Shown here: piece by piece, positions 39,566-48,098 of the stretch | Layout: every line of letters begins with the position of its first letter | How positions within the stretch are numbered: the stretch's first letter is position 1 | Source of the DNA: an uncultured Blautia sp. | GTDB taxonomy: Bacteria; Bacillota; Clostridia; Lachnospirales; Lachnospiraceae | Reading direction: 5' to 3' | DNA: 48,882 bases | NCBI GenBank assembly: GCA_958367245.1 | Contig: CATXEA010000024.1 | Location: 1 to 48,882 of the forward strand | Translations under genes and position numbers: made by a program | Notes under the pieces: generated by a model | Seen by the model: only the letters and a program-made list of their open reading frames with translations | Told to the model about the DNA's origin: nothing | The model's database searches: none

Positions 39566-40117
39566 TTATTCGTTTTCATCCATTTCCTTATACGCCTGTT
39601 TTTTAAACCAATTCTGAAACTCCGACGCAAGAAAATCGGAAGAAAATTTCAATTTACGTGTTTTTCCATCCATATCCTCATACACCACATAATAGACTTT
39701 TCCTCTGGCATGCTCTGCAATCTCCGTTTCCACCTGGCGACCAACGATTCGTCTGATAAAATTTCTGTGACAGAGAATAAATCCGCCCCGGTCGCAGGTC
39801 AGATACCAGTCTCTCTCCCACTCCGGACGGTCGTAATCTGTCCGGTCTTTCCAGTAAACACCAAGCTTGCGTTCCTGCTTCCATGCCTTAAACAGACTAT
39901 ACAGAGGGATTCCATAAGAACACGGCACGACCAGAGCCAAACAAAAAAGTATAATTTTTATTCCTTCAGAACCTGTACGCCTGTAAAACAACACCGTAAT
40001 GCCTATGATGATGCAGGCAATCAGCAAGATCATAAACATAGTGAAACCCGACCACAAAAATATTCTGGTCAGAGAATCGTCATAGATTGTTTTTTCTCTT
40101 TTTCCACTGCTTTTCAT
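39566..40117 (-). CDS. Membrane protein with PH-like C-terminal domain
   Basis: A 183-residue protein with two helices (about 19-44 and 53-74) followed by a cytoplasmic domain (about 85-175) of strands containing RDWYLTCDRGGFILCHRNF and KVYYVVYEDMDGKTRKLKFSS and ending in a helix FLASEFQNWFKKQAYKE. This layout, two helices plus a PH/YcxB-like domain, is common in uncharacterised Bacillota membrane proteins and recurs in the genes at 46879 and 48099. No function is known. It precedes, in minus-strand order, the truncated hydrolase. Confidence 0.65.
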   Translation of the reverse strand: MKSSGKREKTIYDDSLTRIFLWSGFTMFMILLIACIIIGITVLFYRRTGSEGIKIILFCLALVVPCSYGIPLYSLFKAWKQERKLGVYWKDRTDYDRPEWERDWYLTCDRGGFILCHRNFIRRIVGRQVETEIAEHARGKVYYVVYEDMDGKTRKLKFSSDFLASEFQNWFKKQAYKEMDENE

Positions 40118-40147
40118 TTTTCTTTTCTCCTGCTTTATATACCGCTG

Positions 40148-40525
40148 TTATGTCAGCGCCTTTTTGGCAAGCCTTGTTTCTCCCCAAGGCGTCTTCAGCA
40201 TAGTATCCTTCCCGATGATTCCTGCTCGGACAACTTCAATAGGTTCTTCCAGTTCAGAAATCCTGTTACTGTTAATACATGCCTTTGCCTGAAATTCATC
40301 AAAGTCCTGAAATACCTGATCCTGAAATACAAAGGAAATATTTTCCTTCCGTTCTTCTGCTTCCGGCGGAACCACACATGAACCCATAAGATATGCGCCT
40401 CCCTGATAATGAAATTCAATCAGGGTAAAGGCCATCCCTTCGTCATAGTCCGACCGGATAATCTCCATTACATCTTTTCCCATAATCCATAATGGTTTCT
40501 GTTCTTTCTTTTTGAATCCAAACAT
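40148..40525 (-). CDS. Hypothetical protein
   Basis: A 125-residue soluble protein, not recognised. It starts MFGFKKKEQKPLW and contains AFTLIEFHYQGGAYLMGSC, an acidic EAEERKENISFVFQDQVF and a C-terminal GIIGKDTMLKTPWGETRLAKKAL. GGAGGGAA precedes the start. It sits between a TfoX-like gene and a membrane protein gene on the same strand with 22 to 30 base gaps, so probable operon membership is the only contextual clue. Confidence 0.6.
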   Translation of the reverse strand: MFGFKKKEQKPLWIMGKDVMEIIRSDYDEGMAFTLIEFHYQGGAYLMGSCVVPPEAEERKENISFVFQDQVFQDFDEFQAKACINSNRISELEEPIEVVRAGIIGKDTMLKTPWGETRLAKKALT

Positions 40526-40546
40526 AAATCGTTCCCTCCCCAGTTT

Positions 40547-40867
40547 TTATTTTTTCTTTTTGGGCTTTGGAGCTGGCAATTCCTCATACATAGCCTGAAA
40601 CAAGCCCGTTAAAAATTCCTTACTGTCCACTTCATCGACCAACAACATTTCCTTTGCCCCCTCATAGGGTAATTCATACTGAACGGTTGGCATATAACTA
40701 ATTGCTGCTTTCACTGGCTTAACAAGTAATCTGTCATCGTAAATACCGCCTACCATCTTACCACGATAATAAATAAGAAATTCTCCCATCATAGCCCGAT
40801 AAGAAATTTCTTCCAAATCAGATAGCTGATCCAAAATAAATTTTAAATATTCTTTACTTGACCCCAT
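40547..40867 (-). CDS. TfoX/Sxy N-terminal domain protein
   Basis: A 106-residue protein with the TfoX_N pattern: EYLKFILDQLSDLEEISYRAMMGEFLIYYRGKMVGGIYDDRLLVKP, followed by ELPYEGAKEMLLVDEVDSKEFLTGLFQAMYEELP and a lysine-rich tail. In Gammaproteobacteria TfoX/Sxy activates competence; in Bacillota stand-alone TfoX_N proteins are common and their function is unknown. It is complete in comparison with stand-alone family members. Confidence 0.85.
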   Translation of the reverse strand: MGSSKEYLKFILDQLSDLEEISYRAMMGEFLIYYRGKMVGGIYDDRLLVKPVKAAISYMPTVQYELPYEGAKEMLLVDEVDSKEFLTGLFQAMYEELPAPKPKKKK

Positions 40868-40915
40868 AATTCCACCTCAAATTTCATATTCATCTGCTCT
40901 ACAATAATACAGCCT

Positions 40916-41254
40916 TCAATGCTTCTTCTTTATGAACATGGAAACCAGCATAGCTGTGATTCCTAAGAATAAATAAACCAACGCATATAAAATAAATGCC
41001 TTTTCACCCATATCGAAAAACAACCATGTACCAGCCAAAAAGAATAATGCTGTGAGAATTGGCAATGCCCATAATCTTTTTTTGTCCTTACCAGCATATA
41101 CTCCGGCACAAATTACATAAATTGGGTTCAATACAAAAAGCAAAATAAAGCAAACAGCCATTCCACCATCACCTTTTATGAATGTAACCGCAAGCCAGGG
41201 AAATGCCAGCATAATCACTGCCGATGCTATAATCCAATGTATCAATTTTTTCAT
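40916..41254 (-). CDS. Membrane protein of unknown function
   Basis: A 112-residue protein with four hydrophobic segments (about 4-22, 28-48, 57-76 and 82-104) and a lysine/histidine end. No family is recognised. The start at 41254 is preferred because GGGAGGGAAAAC lies directly upstream. It has its own promoter (TTTCAT, 17 bases, TATAAT). Confidence 0.65.
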   Translation of the reverse strand: MKKLIHWIIASAVIMLAFPWLAVTFIKGDGGMAVCFILLFVLNPIYVICAGVYAGKDKKRLWALPILTALFFLAGTWLFFDMGEKAFILYALVYLFLGITAMLVSMFIKKKH

Positions 41255-41302
41255 GTTTTCCCTCCCACTCAAGTCGAACGCACGTGAAACCTGAATTCTT
41301 GC

Positions 41303-41331
41303 ATTATACTTTATGTTTCAAAAGAATGAAA
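41303..41331 (-). promoter_or_regulatory. Promoter of the 112-residue membrane protein
   Basis: TTTCAT (41326-41331), 17 bases, TATAAT (41303-41308) on the minus strand. The -35 match is poor; the -10 is perfect. Confidence 0.5.
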
Positions 41332-41368
41332 TTTTTTTCTGATCCCTGAACCATCGGGCAGCCCTCCA

Positions 41369-41686
41369 TCATTTTATTTCAATGTTTCTCATTTTTAACA
41401 TTCCAATTCGGACTAAAATCCCCTCCGCCTGACGAAAGCAAATGATAAAAGCAACCAGCATAATTGCATACAATATAATAGAGTCTCTTAAAAATTTTCG
41501 AGTAAAATATACAATGACAAATAGCGGAGACATTAAGAGTAAGAAAGTACTCATACACCATACCGTATTCTTAACCGTATTTTTATTCCATTCATGAAAT
41601 TCAGCTCCACAAGTGCACCTATTAGGAATCATTCCAAATCTTACAGGAACCTCCTGCCCACACTTCATGCAGTACATCTTCTTCAT
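41369..41686 (-). CDS. Small zinc-ribbon membrane protein
   Basis: A 105-residue protein with an N-terminal zinc ribbon (YCMKCGQEVPV then NRCTCGAEF: two Cys pairs), then two membrane helices (about 42-62 and 69-88). No function is known; the design resembles small membrane proteins that carry a cytoplasmic zinc-binding head. The upstream site (GGTGGTG) is weak. Confidence 0.6.
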   Translation of the reverse strand: MKKMYCMKCGQEVPVRFGMIPNRCTCGAEFHEWNKNTVKNTVWCMSTFLLLMSPLFVIVYFTRKFLRDSIILYAIMLVAFIICFRQAEGILVRIGMLKMRNIEIK

Positions 41687-41735
41687 TTTAGCACCACCAG
41701 ACATATAATTTAAATATTCGAAAAATTCCCAACGA

Positions 41736-42296
41736 TTATCTATTTGAAATTTTTTTCAGCGTATCTTCTTTTATGGCTTTTCTTAAATCAGACAAGTATT
41801 TTGAAAAACTTACTTTATCATCTGCATAAGTTAAATTCAACGCGAATTCATTTTCAGACCATGTTGATATGTCAGAAAAGTTATGTTGAATCAGTGCTTC
41901 CAAACTATCTATTGCCTTATATATTTTCGATTCAATAGTCTGTCTTTCTTCCATTTCTTTATACAATTCTTTCATTTCCATTTGAGCATCTTTCGGTAAG
42001 GAGTTTATCCACTCATCAAGTAAATGTTCTTCTATGTATTCATGCTCTTTTGTTTTCATGAAAGTTGGAATATCACCTGTAAAAGATTCTCCAAGATCAT
42101 GAATGATGCACATTTGAATTACTTTATTCATATCAACGTCTGGAAACTCATTCTTCATAAAAAACGCCATTACAGTCATCATCCAACTATGTTCTGCAAC
42201 ACTCTCATGTCTTCCTTTTGATGTGTAACAATGTCTAGTCGTATCTTTTAATCTTTCTGCTATAACTAATGCATTTAACAATTCTCTTACTTCCAT
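41736..42296 (-). CDS. HD-domain hydrolase (YfbR/HD_3-type nucleotidase)
   Basis: A 186-residue metal-dependent phosphohydrolase. HD motifs: H30 and H36 in RHESVAEHSW, H66-D67 in CIIHDLGE, and a distal Asp in YKAIDSLEAL at about 129. Related enzymes dephosphorylate deoxynucleoside monophosphates. GGAGAAAAAT precedes the start. The 3' end of another gene's remnant overlaps the start by 10 bases. It shows no sign of being inactive. Confidence 0.85.
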   Translation of the reverse strand: MEVRELLNALVIAERLKDTTRHCYTSKGRHESVAEHSWMMTVMAFFMKNEFPDVDMNKVIQMCIIHDLGESFTGDIPTFMKTKEHEYIEEHLLDEWINSLPKDAQMEMKELYKEMEERQTIESKIYKAIDSLEALIQHNFSDISTWSENEFALNLTYADDKVSFSKYLSDLRKAIKEDTLKKISNR

Positions 42297-42421
42297 ATTT
42301 TTCTCCCATAAAAATTTAAAATTTCTGCTTTTTGGAGGTCTAATAGTTTTTCAGGTGTATCGGCTATACGGACAGATCCCATATCCTCATTCAGCAGGGT
42401 AATCTGATTTGAAGTAAGTTC
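42287..42421 (-). pseudogene. C-terminal remnant of an unidentified gene
   Basis: An open stretch of 44 codons without start codon or binding site, between a stop (TAA) at its 5' side and a TAA at 42287-42289. It reads like genuine protein: ELTSNQITLLNEDMG, then VRIADTPEKLLDLQKAEILNFYG. The parent family is not recognised. It overlaps the HD gene by 10 bases in the way of a former operon neighbour, so the missing front was presumably deleted. Confidence 0.5.
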
Positions 42422-42453
42422 TTATGATACACACGGTGCAACACTGATTTTTT

Positions 42454-42929
42454 CTATCTTTCATCCGTTACAATATGTTCTATTCCACTATGCTCTTTGC
42501 TAAGATAAGTTTTCAGAAAAGTCGGAAATGCCTTATATTTATCCAAGTCTTTAATCGGTATCCAACGCATTTCCTCTTTTACCCCCTGTGTCATGCTGTT
42601 GCTGTGAAGTTCTTGCGTACCTCTTGATTTCATCAGAAAATAGAAACTGAGTTCATGACAATTCATACCCTTTAATGACCCATTGCTCTCGTCAAAGAAG
42701 TTTTCATGTATGACTGCTGGTCTATCTCATAATGAACTCCCGTTTCCTCAAAAACTTCCCGGCGCACTGCATCTTCTGCTGTTTCGCCATGATGTACTCC
42801 ACCGCCAATAGAATAAAAATAGTCTTCTTTTTTATTACAGGCAAATAAAACACAATCATTTTCTACTATAATTGCCGCCGCACGATATCTGAACCAGTTA
42901 TTCTCTTTTGCAAATCCACAATCACACAT
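42454..42929 (-). pseudogene. NUDIX hydrolase with frameshift
   Basis: The first frame (42672-42929) reads CDCGFAKENNWFRYRAAAI and a perfect Nudix box GGVHHGETAEDAVRREVFEETGV, then shifts near 42709-42713. The rest continues in the next frame: IHENFFDESNGSLKGMNCHELSF through VTDER, ending at 42454. Restoring one base gives an ordinary NUDIX protein of about 158 residues. The Nudix box itself, with the metal-binding REVFEE, is intact in the first fragment, but the fold is incomplete. This is either a recent inactivation or a sequencing error. Confidence 0.8.
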
Positions 42930-42981
42930 AATCTTTTCACCTCATTGAAATTCTATTTTACCGCATCTTTTATCCAACCAT

Positions 42982-45072
42982 CTATTTCTGTGTCTCCGGC
43001 AGATGAATCTTCAACATCTCCATTCCCAGAGGACTTTCACTGTGACACACAACTAACGCTTCTCCCTTCATCGCCATCTCATAAATGGCACCCGATACAT
43101 GAATTCTTTCCTCACTTCCATCATCTAAAAGGGCCGTTAAGGTGTAGTCATCACCTTTTATATCGGGGTCTTCCTTATGACTGTCAACAATGACCGCTTT
43201 ATAATGGCGGGCTGGTCCGCATAAAGCCGCATTGGCACAATAAGAAATACTCATGCCCAAGGACATACTCACAAGTATCATAAAAACTCCTGCTTCCAGA
43301 CGTTTCCCCTTTGGTGTGCGGTAAAGGCATAAAAAAATCACGGGGACAGCAATGAGTAAACCTTGGATAATCCATATTCCGCCATCGCCTTTCGGCTGCA
43401 TTGCACTTCGGCTCCATATATAATGAACCTGCCAGAGCATGGCAAGAGCCGGAAAAAACATGACGGGCAAAGAAAGGCGGATATGCATGGAATTCCATTC
43501 TGCTGTGGCATTTTTGGGACGATCTCCCCAAATAAGCACCGGGGCAAATACAACACAAAAAATAAGAAAAGGAACCGGTGCTACGGCAGCAATCGCCATA
43601 GTTGTGCGAAATTTTACCCCTGCAAAGAGATATAACGGAATAGGCGCAATAACTCCAACAAGATACAAAATCATAACGAACCACAATCCCATACGGATTG
43701 CTTTCAGATGGTCATGCCAGTGGGTACGATATTCCTCTCTCCACTGCATGACGCTTTCCTCTTTTACCTGATTCTCTGTCTGACGTTCCATGGCAGGTGT
43801 CAGCACTGCTTCCAGATCCGTGCTTTCAATCCACTCTGCAAGCCGGGATACCCCACGCATATTTGTCTCCACAGAAACCAGTTTCTTCCCGTTTGCATTC
43901 AATAGCTGAATGGAACGGTTGACTGTGAGACGAGCAGATGCCACCTGTCCCTCTTCCAGTTTCTTTTGTCTTCCTAAGCTGCTGATATACAAAACAGAAT
44001 GATCCTGAAATACAAACATAGAACGATTACGGCCTGCCAGAATCATCCATACTCCAAAAAACGTAACAAAAACACCAACTGCTCCAAGAAAGATTGTACT
44101 TCCATCAACAGGGACAGCCAATGCAACCGCAACAGCCATAAAGAGAAAAACACTTCCCAACAGCCACAGGAATATCCCAACCCCTGTGACTTTCTTCTGT
44201 TCCCGCAGCACAACAACAGGCTTTTGTATCTCCTCTGGTTCTGTATGCCGATGCAGCAAAAGAATCAGTCCGAAACCAAACCATATCAGAAGCAGAATCA
44301 GTTCTGCTGCTGCGTTTTGCGGCGCTAAAGGATCGCCGGCAAAAAACAGTATCACAAAGAGAAACAAAGAGACAGCCACAGAAATACAGCCGGTCAAAAT
44401 GCAAGGCCATTTCTTCCCGGCCATCGGCGGATTCCTGTCCGGTTCCAGTTGTTTTTTTGGAGCATCTGGTTCCAATCGGACCGGCTCCAGTTCCGGCGCT
44501 TTTTCCAGCACCCTGCCGCAATGTGGGCATTGAGACACATACTCCATCTGTGGAAAACGGCTTTTTTTATCAAGGGGCAAATCCTGACCGCATCCCGGAC
44601 ATACCCAATACTGATAAAAAGCCTTCTGACGCATCAGGCGAAGATACAGATACCCTCCAGCCGGACATAGAAAAACCAGAACCAGATAAAGCAGATCCTT
44701 AGTTAATAGAAATATTATGAAGCATCCCACTGACAAAACAGCCGAAGACAACAACGCCCGTGTTCCCCCGCGTACTGCCTGATTATTTGCAGTGATATAC
44801 GTCTCATTTCCACTGGTCATCCCTAAATGCTGCATCTGTAACAGAAACGCCTCTATCAATTCGTAGAGATCGTCTATATCGTCTACTTCCTCACTTGGCA
44901 ATTCATCGTACAGCTTTTCATTTACAAAGATCCTGCACCCTGTTCGATTCACTTCCACTTTGGCGTAAAGCAGCGTCAGTGTGAAATTGTCACCATAAAA
45001 TTTCATCCGATACTTCGGGTATTGCGCTTTCAATCTGTCATAAAGTTTTTTTAGTTCGTCCATGTCATACAT
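42982..45072 (-). CDS. Large zinc-ribbon membrane protein
   Basis: A 696-residue protein of unknown function. A soluble N-terminal domain (about 1-95, DELKKLYDRLKAQYPKYRMKFYGDNFTL), two helices (about 105-145), a double CxxC zinc ribbon (CPGCGQDL and CPHCGRVL), several further helices with a PH/YcxB-like insertion (VFQDHSVLYISSLGRQKKLEEG and NGKKLVSVETNM), and a C-terminal beta domain with GSEERIHVSGAIYEMAMKGEALVVCHSE. The ending resembles the extracytoplasmic domains of the small membrane proteins around it. The start at 45072 is supported by GGAGGG upstream. Context, a row of unknown membrane proteins, gives no function. Confidence 0.7.
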   Translation of the reverse strand: MYDMDELKKLYDRLKAQYPKYRMKFYGDNFTLTLLYAKVEVNRTGCRIFVNEKLYDELPSEEVDDIDDLYELIEAFLLQMQHLGMTSGNETYITANNQAVRGGTRALLSSAVLSVGCFIIFLLTKDLLYLVLVFLCPAGGYLYLRLMRQKAFYQYWVCPGCGQDLPLDKKSRFPQMEYVSQCPHCGRVLEKAPELEPVRLEPDAPKKQLEPDRNPPMAGKKWPCILTGCISVAVSLFLFVILFFAGDPLAPQNAAAELILLLIWFGFGLILLLHRHTEPEEIQKPVVVLREQKKVTGVGIFLWLLGSVFLFMAVAVALAVPVDGSTIFLGAVGVFVTFFGVWMILAGRNRSMFVFQDHSVLYISSLGRQKKLEEGQVASARLTVNRSIQLLNANGKKLVSVETNMRGVSRLAEWIESTDLEAVLTPAMERQTENQVKEESVMQWREEYRTHWHDHLKAIRMGLWFVMILYLVGVIAPIPLYLFAGVKFRTTMAIAAVAPVPFLIFCVVFAPVLIWGDRPKNATAEWNSMHIRLSLPVMFFPALAMLWQVHYIWSRSAMQPKGDGGIWIIQGLLIAVPVIFLCLYRTPKGKRLEAGVFMILVSMSLGMSISYCANAALCGPARHYKAVIVDSHKEDPDIKGDDYTLTALLDDGSEERIHVSGAIYEMAMKGEALVVCHSESPLGMEMLKIHLPETQK

Positions 45073-45093
45073 AAGCCTGCCCTCCCTGCTCAA

Positions 45094-45534
45094 TTATTCC
45101 AAAGCAACATTATCATTATTTATTGAAATCAGAATTCCATATTTCGAATGGGGTAAATATTTTACAGTCAGAACGTCTCCCTTGTCTATTCCTTTGGAAT
45201 AAGGAAATTCTATATATTCTTCATGACCATCATCTATACTGATAATCACAACACTTCTGTCATTTCCTTTTCCATGAGCATTGTCCCTGGCATAACCGGT
45301 AATGGTTTCAAATTGACTATTTCTGTAACAGGGAATGTCCAGAATAATCGGCAGAAACATTTTATACAGGAAGATGCACACAAGAATTGCTGCCATTATC
45401 TTTAAGACGGTATCTTCTTTATCTGTCAATTTATTGTGGAATTTTTTTCTCTTGATAAGAAAGAAAAACAGGGTGATCACCATTGCAAAAATGACTATGC
45501 TTCTGCTGAGCATTTTAAATCGTATCGCATCCAT
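45094..45534 (-). CDS. Small membrane protein, paralogue of the one at 19853
   Basis: A 146-residue protein with two helices (about 10-27 and 44-66) and a C-terminal extracytoplasmic beta domain with VVIISIDDGHEEYIEFPYSKGIDKGDVLTVKYLPHSKYGIL. The block YSKGI-x-KGD-x-L-x-VKYLP-x-SKYG is shared with the protein at 19853-20308; lengths and topology also agree. It is followed after 21 bases by the 696-residue protein. Function unknown. Confidence 0.68.
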   Translation of the reverse strand: MDAIRFKMLSRSIVIFAMVITLFFFLIKRKKFHNKLTDKEDTVLKIMAAILVCIFLYKMFLPIILDIPCYRNSQFETITGYARDNAHGKGNDRSVVIISIDDGHEEYIEFPYSKGIDKGDVLTVKYLPHSKYGILISINNDNVALE

Positions 45535-45574
45535 TCACATTCCTCATTTCTTACTTTTCATTGCTCTGAAATCC

Positions 45575-46228
45575 TTATCTCTTATCACATTTTTCAATTT
45601 CCAATTTTTTGACAGCAAAATATTTCACCAGATGAAACACGCCCAAAATACAAAGTAAAGAAACAAAATAAAAACCGAGACTTGCCATTTTGATCACAGT
45701 GGTATACTCAGCTTTCGTGCTGAGCACTTTTGCAGCGCCTATTCCAAGCAGAACAAAACTGGTTATGCACCATCCTCCTGCCACTTTCTTTGAGGATGAG
45801 GGATTGTATACATCCTTTTTTATCAAGAGCATGGTAAGAAAAAGATACGCCGCGATTGCAAGTATGTAAATGACAGCAAGTACAGCCAAATACGCTTTAT
45901 AACTTTCTTTTTCTATGGTCGTCAGCATGAAAATCGTTCCTGCCCAGCAGAATAAAATTGAAAAAGTCAGACTTTGTATTCCGTATATCCAAAAAACTTT
46001 TTTTCCGGTCACTTCTGTTCTTGAAAAGCTCAGAATGACAAATCCGAGGTACACAATAACCAGAAATATTTTTGAAAAAACTGGTAAGGGAGATGCTTCT
46101 GCCAGAAAGAAGAACAGGAATACCAAAAACAGGATCGCTCCATCTAATTTGTAAATTTCTTTCGGCTGGATCGTATGATCTATGCCGTATAATAAAAAAT
46201 TTTTTGTCTGTTCGCTGATTTTTTTCAT
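45575..46228 (-). CDS. Multi-pass membrane protein
   Basis: A 217-residue protein with about six hydrophobic segments (roughly 27-45, 48-65, 78-105, 110-135, 150-170 and 180-205) and short connecting loops. The N-terminus KKISEQTKNFLLYGIDHTIQP is cytoplasmic and polar. No family is recognised. It is part of a seven-gene minus-strand row of membrane proteins, with similar 5' spacing, that may form one or two transcripts. Confidence 0.65.
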   Translation of the reverse strand: MKKISEQTKNFLLYGIDHTIQPKEIYKLDGAILFLVFLFFFLAEASPLPVFSKIFLVIVYLGFVILSFSRTEVTGKKVFWIYGIQSLTFSILFCWAGTIFMLTTIEKESYKAYLAVLAVIYILAIAAYLFLTMLLIKKDVYNPSSSKKVAGGWCITSFVLLGIGAAKVLSTKAEYTTVIKMASLGFYFVSLLCILGVFHLVKYFAVKKLEIEKCDKR

Positions 46229-46314
46229 AAATATACCACCTTCACAATTCCTCTTCGGATACTTCTATCTTTGCGTGGAACATATTTTCCAAAGACGTTC
46301 TCCGTTTATTCCTT

Positions 46315-46818
46315 TCACAGTCTGTCAAAGAATAAATATAATGCCACCATAAAAATAACACAGCCACAGAATGCGCCCATAGCCTTCCTCAGTTCGTTGT
46401 CTCGAAATTCTTCTCTTGGTAAAATCCCGTCTTTTTCATAATCATAGTAAACATGATCTGTGGTATAAGCTGGAATAAGATCTCCCACTTCATGTTCCTT
46501 ATATATTTTCCCTGAGACCTGCATCCTCTTATCTGTATCATAGTAGAAGAAATAATTGGTAGATAAACTATACTTTCCGCCGGAGGAGGTGTAAGTGCCT
46601 TTTTTCCTGATCACAACATCCTCTATAAAATAATCTTTTCCCAGAACCATTTGCTCCATCTGCTTTTTAAATTTCACAGAGGTGATTGCCACCCTTGTCC
46701 AAAGGAACACAAATAAGATACTAACCATCACCAGCAAAACTGCCAAAAGTTTCCTAATTCTTTTTCTTCTTATTCTTTTTGCTTCCAGATCTTTTTCCTT
46801 AATCAGTTTGTTGCTCAT
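46315..46818 (-). CDS. Membrane protein with DUF3592-like extracytoplasmic domain
   Basis: A 167-residue protein with a basic N-terminus (RIRRKRIRK), helix at about 25-48, an extracytoplasmic domain (about 50-145) with GKYSLSTNYFFYYDTDKRMQVSGKIYKEHEVGDLIPAYTT and a second helix at about 146-163. The VGDLIPAYTT element is like the KGDxLxVKYLP of the paralogous small proteins, suggesting one fold. No function is known. Confidence 0.62.
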   Translation of the reverse strand: MSNKLIKEKDLEAKRIRRKRIRKLLAVLLVMVSILFVFLWTRVAITSVKFKKQMEQMVLGKDYFIEDVVIRKKGTYTSSGGKYSLSTNYFFYYDTDKRMQVSGKIYKEHEVGDLIPAYTTDHVYYDYEKDGILPREEFRDNELRKAMGAFCGCVIFMVALYLFFDRL

Positions 46819-46878
46819 TTTTTACTCCCTCACCTCCCAGAAGATCAAATCGTATTATCCCCTTAAAACATTTTGGGA

Positions 46879-47352
46879 CTATTTAGATTTCTTTTTCATT
46901 TTCAGATAAAAACCATACCTCCAGACGGGAATATGTAATCGGTTCATTTGCTCGATAAACAAAGAATTGTCCATATTGTCATCAAAGGTAAAGATTCTTT
47001 TTTCTCCTATGTAAACGCGAAAAGCGCCGCTCTTTTTATACACTCCCTTTGTGATATCTCCAAAATAATACGTTCTTACACGACCGAATGTAGAGCGATA
47101 CACGATTTCCATATCGTTTACTTCTACTTTCCATAAACCGATATTCAAAGCTGCGATTGTCATTGCTATGGAAACGAACAGAAGAAACAGGATTGCCCAT
47201 AAAGCTTCTTTTATGATCACGCTATAAACCAGCAAACCTGTACTGCACACTCCAAAAAAAGCAAACAGCCAGCCCAAATAGCTTTCTGAACGGATCACAT
47301 AATGAGATGATCGTTCTCTTCCATTTTGGATTTGATTTTTGCGATTCTTCAT
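46879..47352 (-). CDS. Membrane protein with PH-like domain (DUF6560-like)
   Basis: A 157-residue protein: two helices (about 28-48 and 52-72) and a PH-like domain from about 76 with VEVNDMEIVYRSTFGRVRTYYFGDITKGVYKKSGAF and FTFDDNMDNSLFIEQMNRLHI. The arrangement is the same as in the protein at 48099-48623, where KIKVVKGRKSRILSKSKITYKKISS is equivalent, so both probably belong to a DUF6560/YcxB-like family. No function is known. Confidence 0.65.
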   Translation of the reverse strand: MKNRKNQIQNGRERSSHYVIRSESYLGWLFAFFGVCSTGLLVYSVIIKEALWAILFLLFVSIAMTIAALNIGLWKVEVNDMEIVYRSTFGRVRTYYFGDITKGVYKKSGAFRVYIGEKRIFTFDDNMDNSLFIEQMNRLHIPVWRYGFYLKMKKKSK

Positions 47353-47390
47353 AAGATTCCCTTTCTCCTGCGAGTTTTACCTTTCATCCT

Positions 47391-48074
47391 CTAATTGAAT
47401 TCTACAAGTTCCAGCCCTGTTTCCAGTTGGAATCCTTCTGCCCACTCTTTATCGCGATAAAAAACAATCCCTTCCTGATATCCGTCGCTGGTAAAGAATA
47501 ACTGTTTTTCATCTCCATATTCTTTAATAATCTTATTCAATTCATTTGCAACACTTACATCAAACCAGTCATCATACACTTCTGCCTCCAATGTAAACTG
47601 CCTGTTATTCCATTCAAAAGAAACCGTTCGTTGTCCTGTTCCTTCTTCCCAGTTTACCTGACTGGTATCCTCCTGTATATTTTTGAAATCAAGTTCTTCT
47701 TTATCCAAAGACGAAACGCCCGTCAAAAAATCGGTATACATTTTTTCTACATTGAAAAATTCCACATCAAAGGTATACACACCATTTGCATAAGGAGTCC
47801 ATGTCATGTTTTCGTAATCATAATCTCCCTGCCCCAGTACAGTCAGCAGTGTTGCAGCCTTATTTAATTCCACTTCAGGCGGCATCGCTTTATAATCCTG
47901 TTCCAGATCATCTATCATTTGATCGGTCGTTCCCTGTATCTCATATTTCTCAAAAATTTCAGCAAGTTCTTTATATGTTTTTTGCATGGTTTGTCCTCCT
48001 GGCAGATTATTTTTTAGGCTGTCTCCATTTAAGGACAGCAGCGCAGATAAAGCCAATATGAATAGTTGTTTCAT
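47391..48074 (-). CDS. Possibly secreted protein with two candidate starts
   Basis: From ATG 48074 the 227-residue form begins KQLFILALSALLSLNGDS, a short signal-peptide-like segment, with GGAGGG 11 bases upstream. An internal ATG at 47987 has an ideal AGGAGG 7 bases before it and would give a 198-residue cytoplasmic form starting MQKTYKELAEIFEKYEIQ. Both are in frame. The common part is acidic, with NWEEGTGQRTVSFEWNNRQFTLEAEVYDDWFDVSVANELNK, and resembles small immunity-type or uncharacterised proteins. No family is recognised. Confidence 0.6.
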   Translation of the reverse strand: MKQLFILALSALLSLNGDSLKNNLPGGQTMQKTYKELAEIFEKYEIQGTTDQMIDDLEQDYKAMPPEVELNKAATLLTVLGQGDYDYENMTWTPYANGVYTFDVEFFNVEKMYTDFLTGVSSLDKEELDFKNIQEDTSQVNWEEGTGQRTVSFEWNNRQFTLEAEVYDDWFDVSVANELNKIIKEYGDEKQLFFTSDGYQEGIVFYRDKEWAEGFQLETGLELVEFN

Positions 48075-48098
48075 AATCACAGTTACCCTCCTTTTTTA

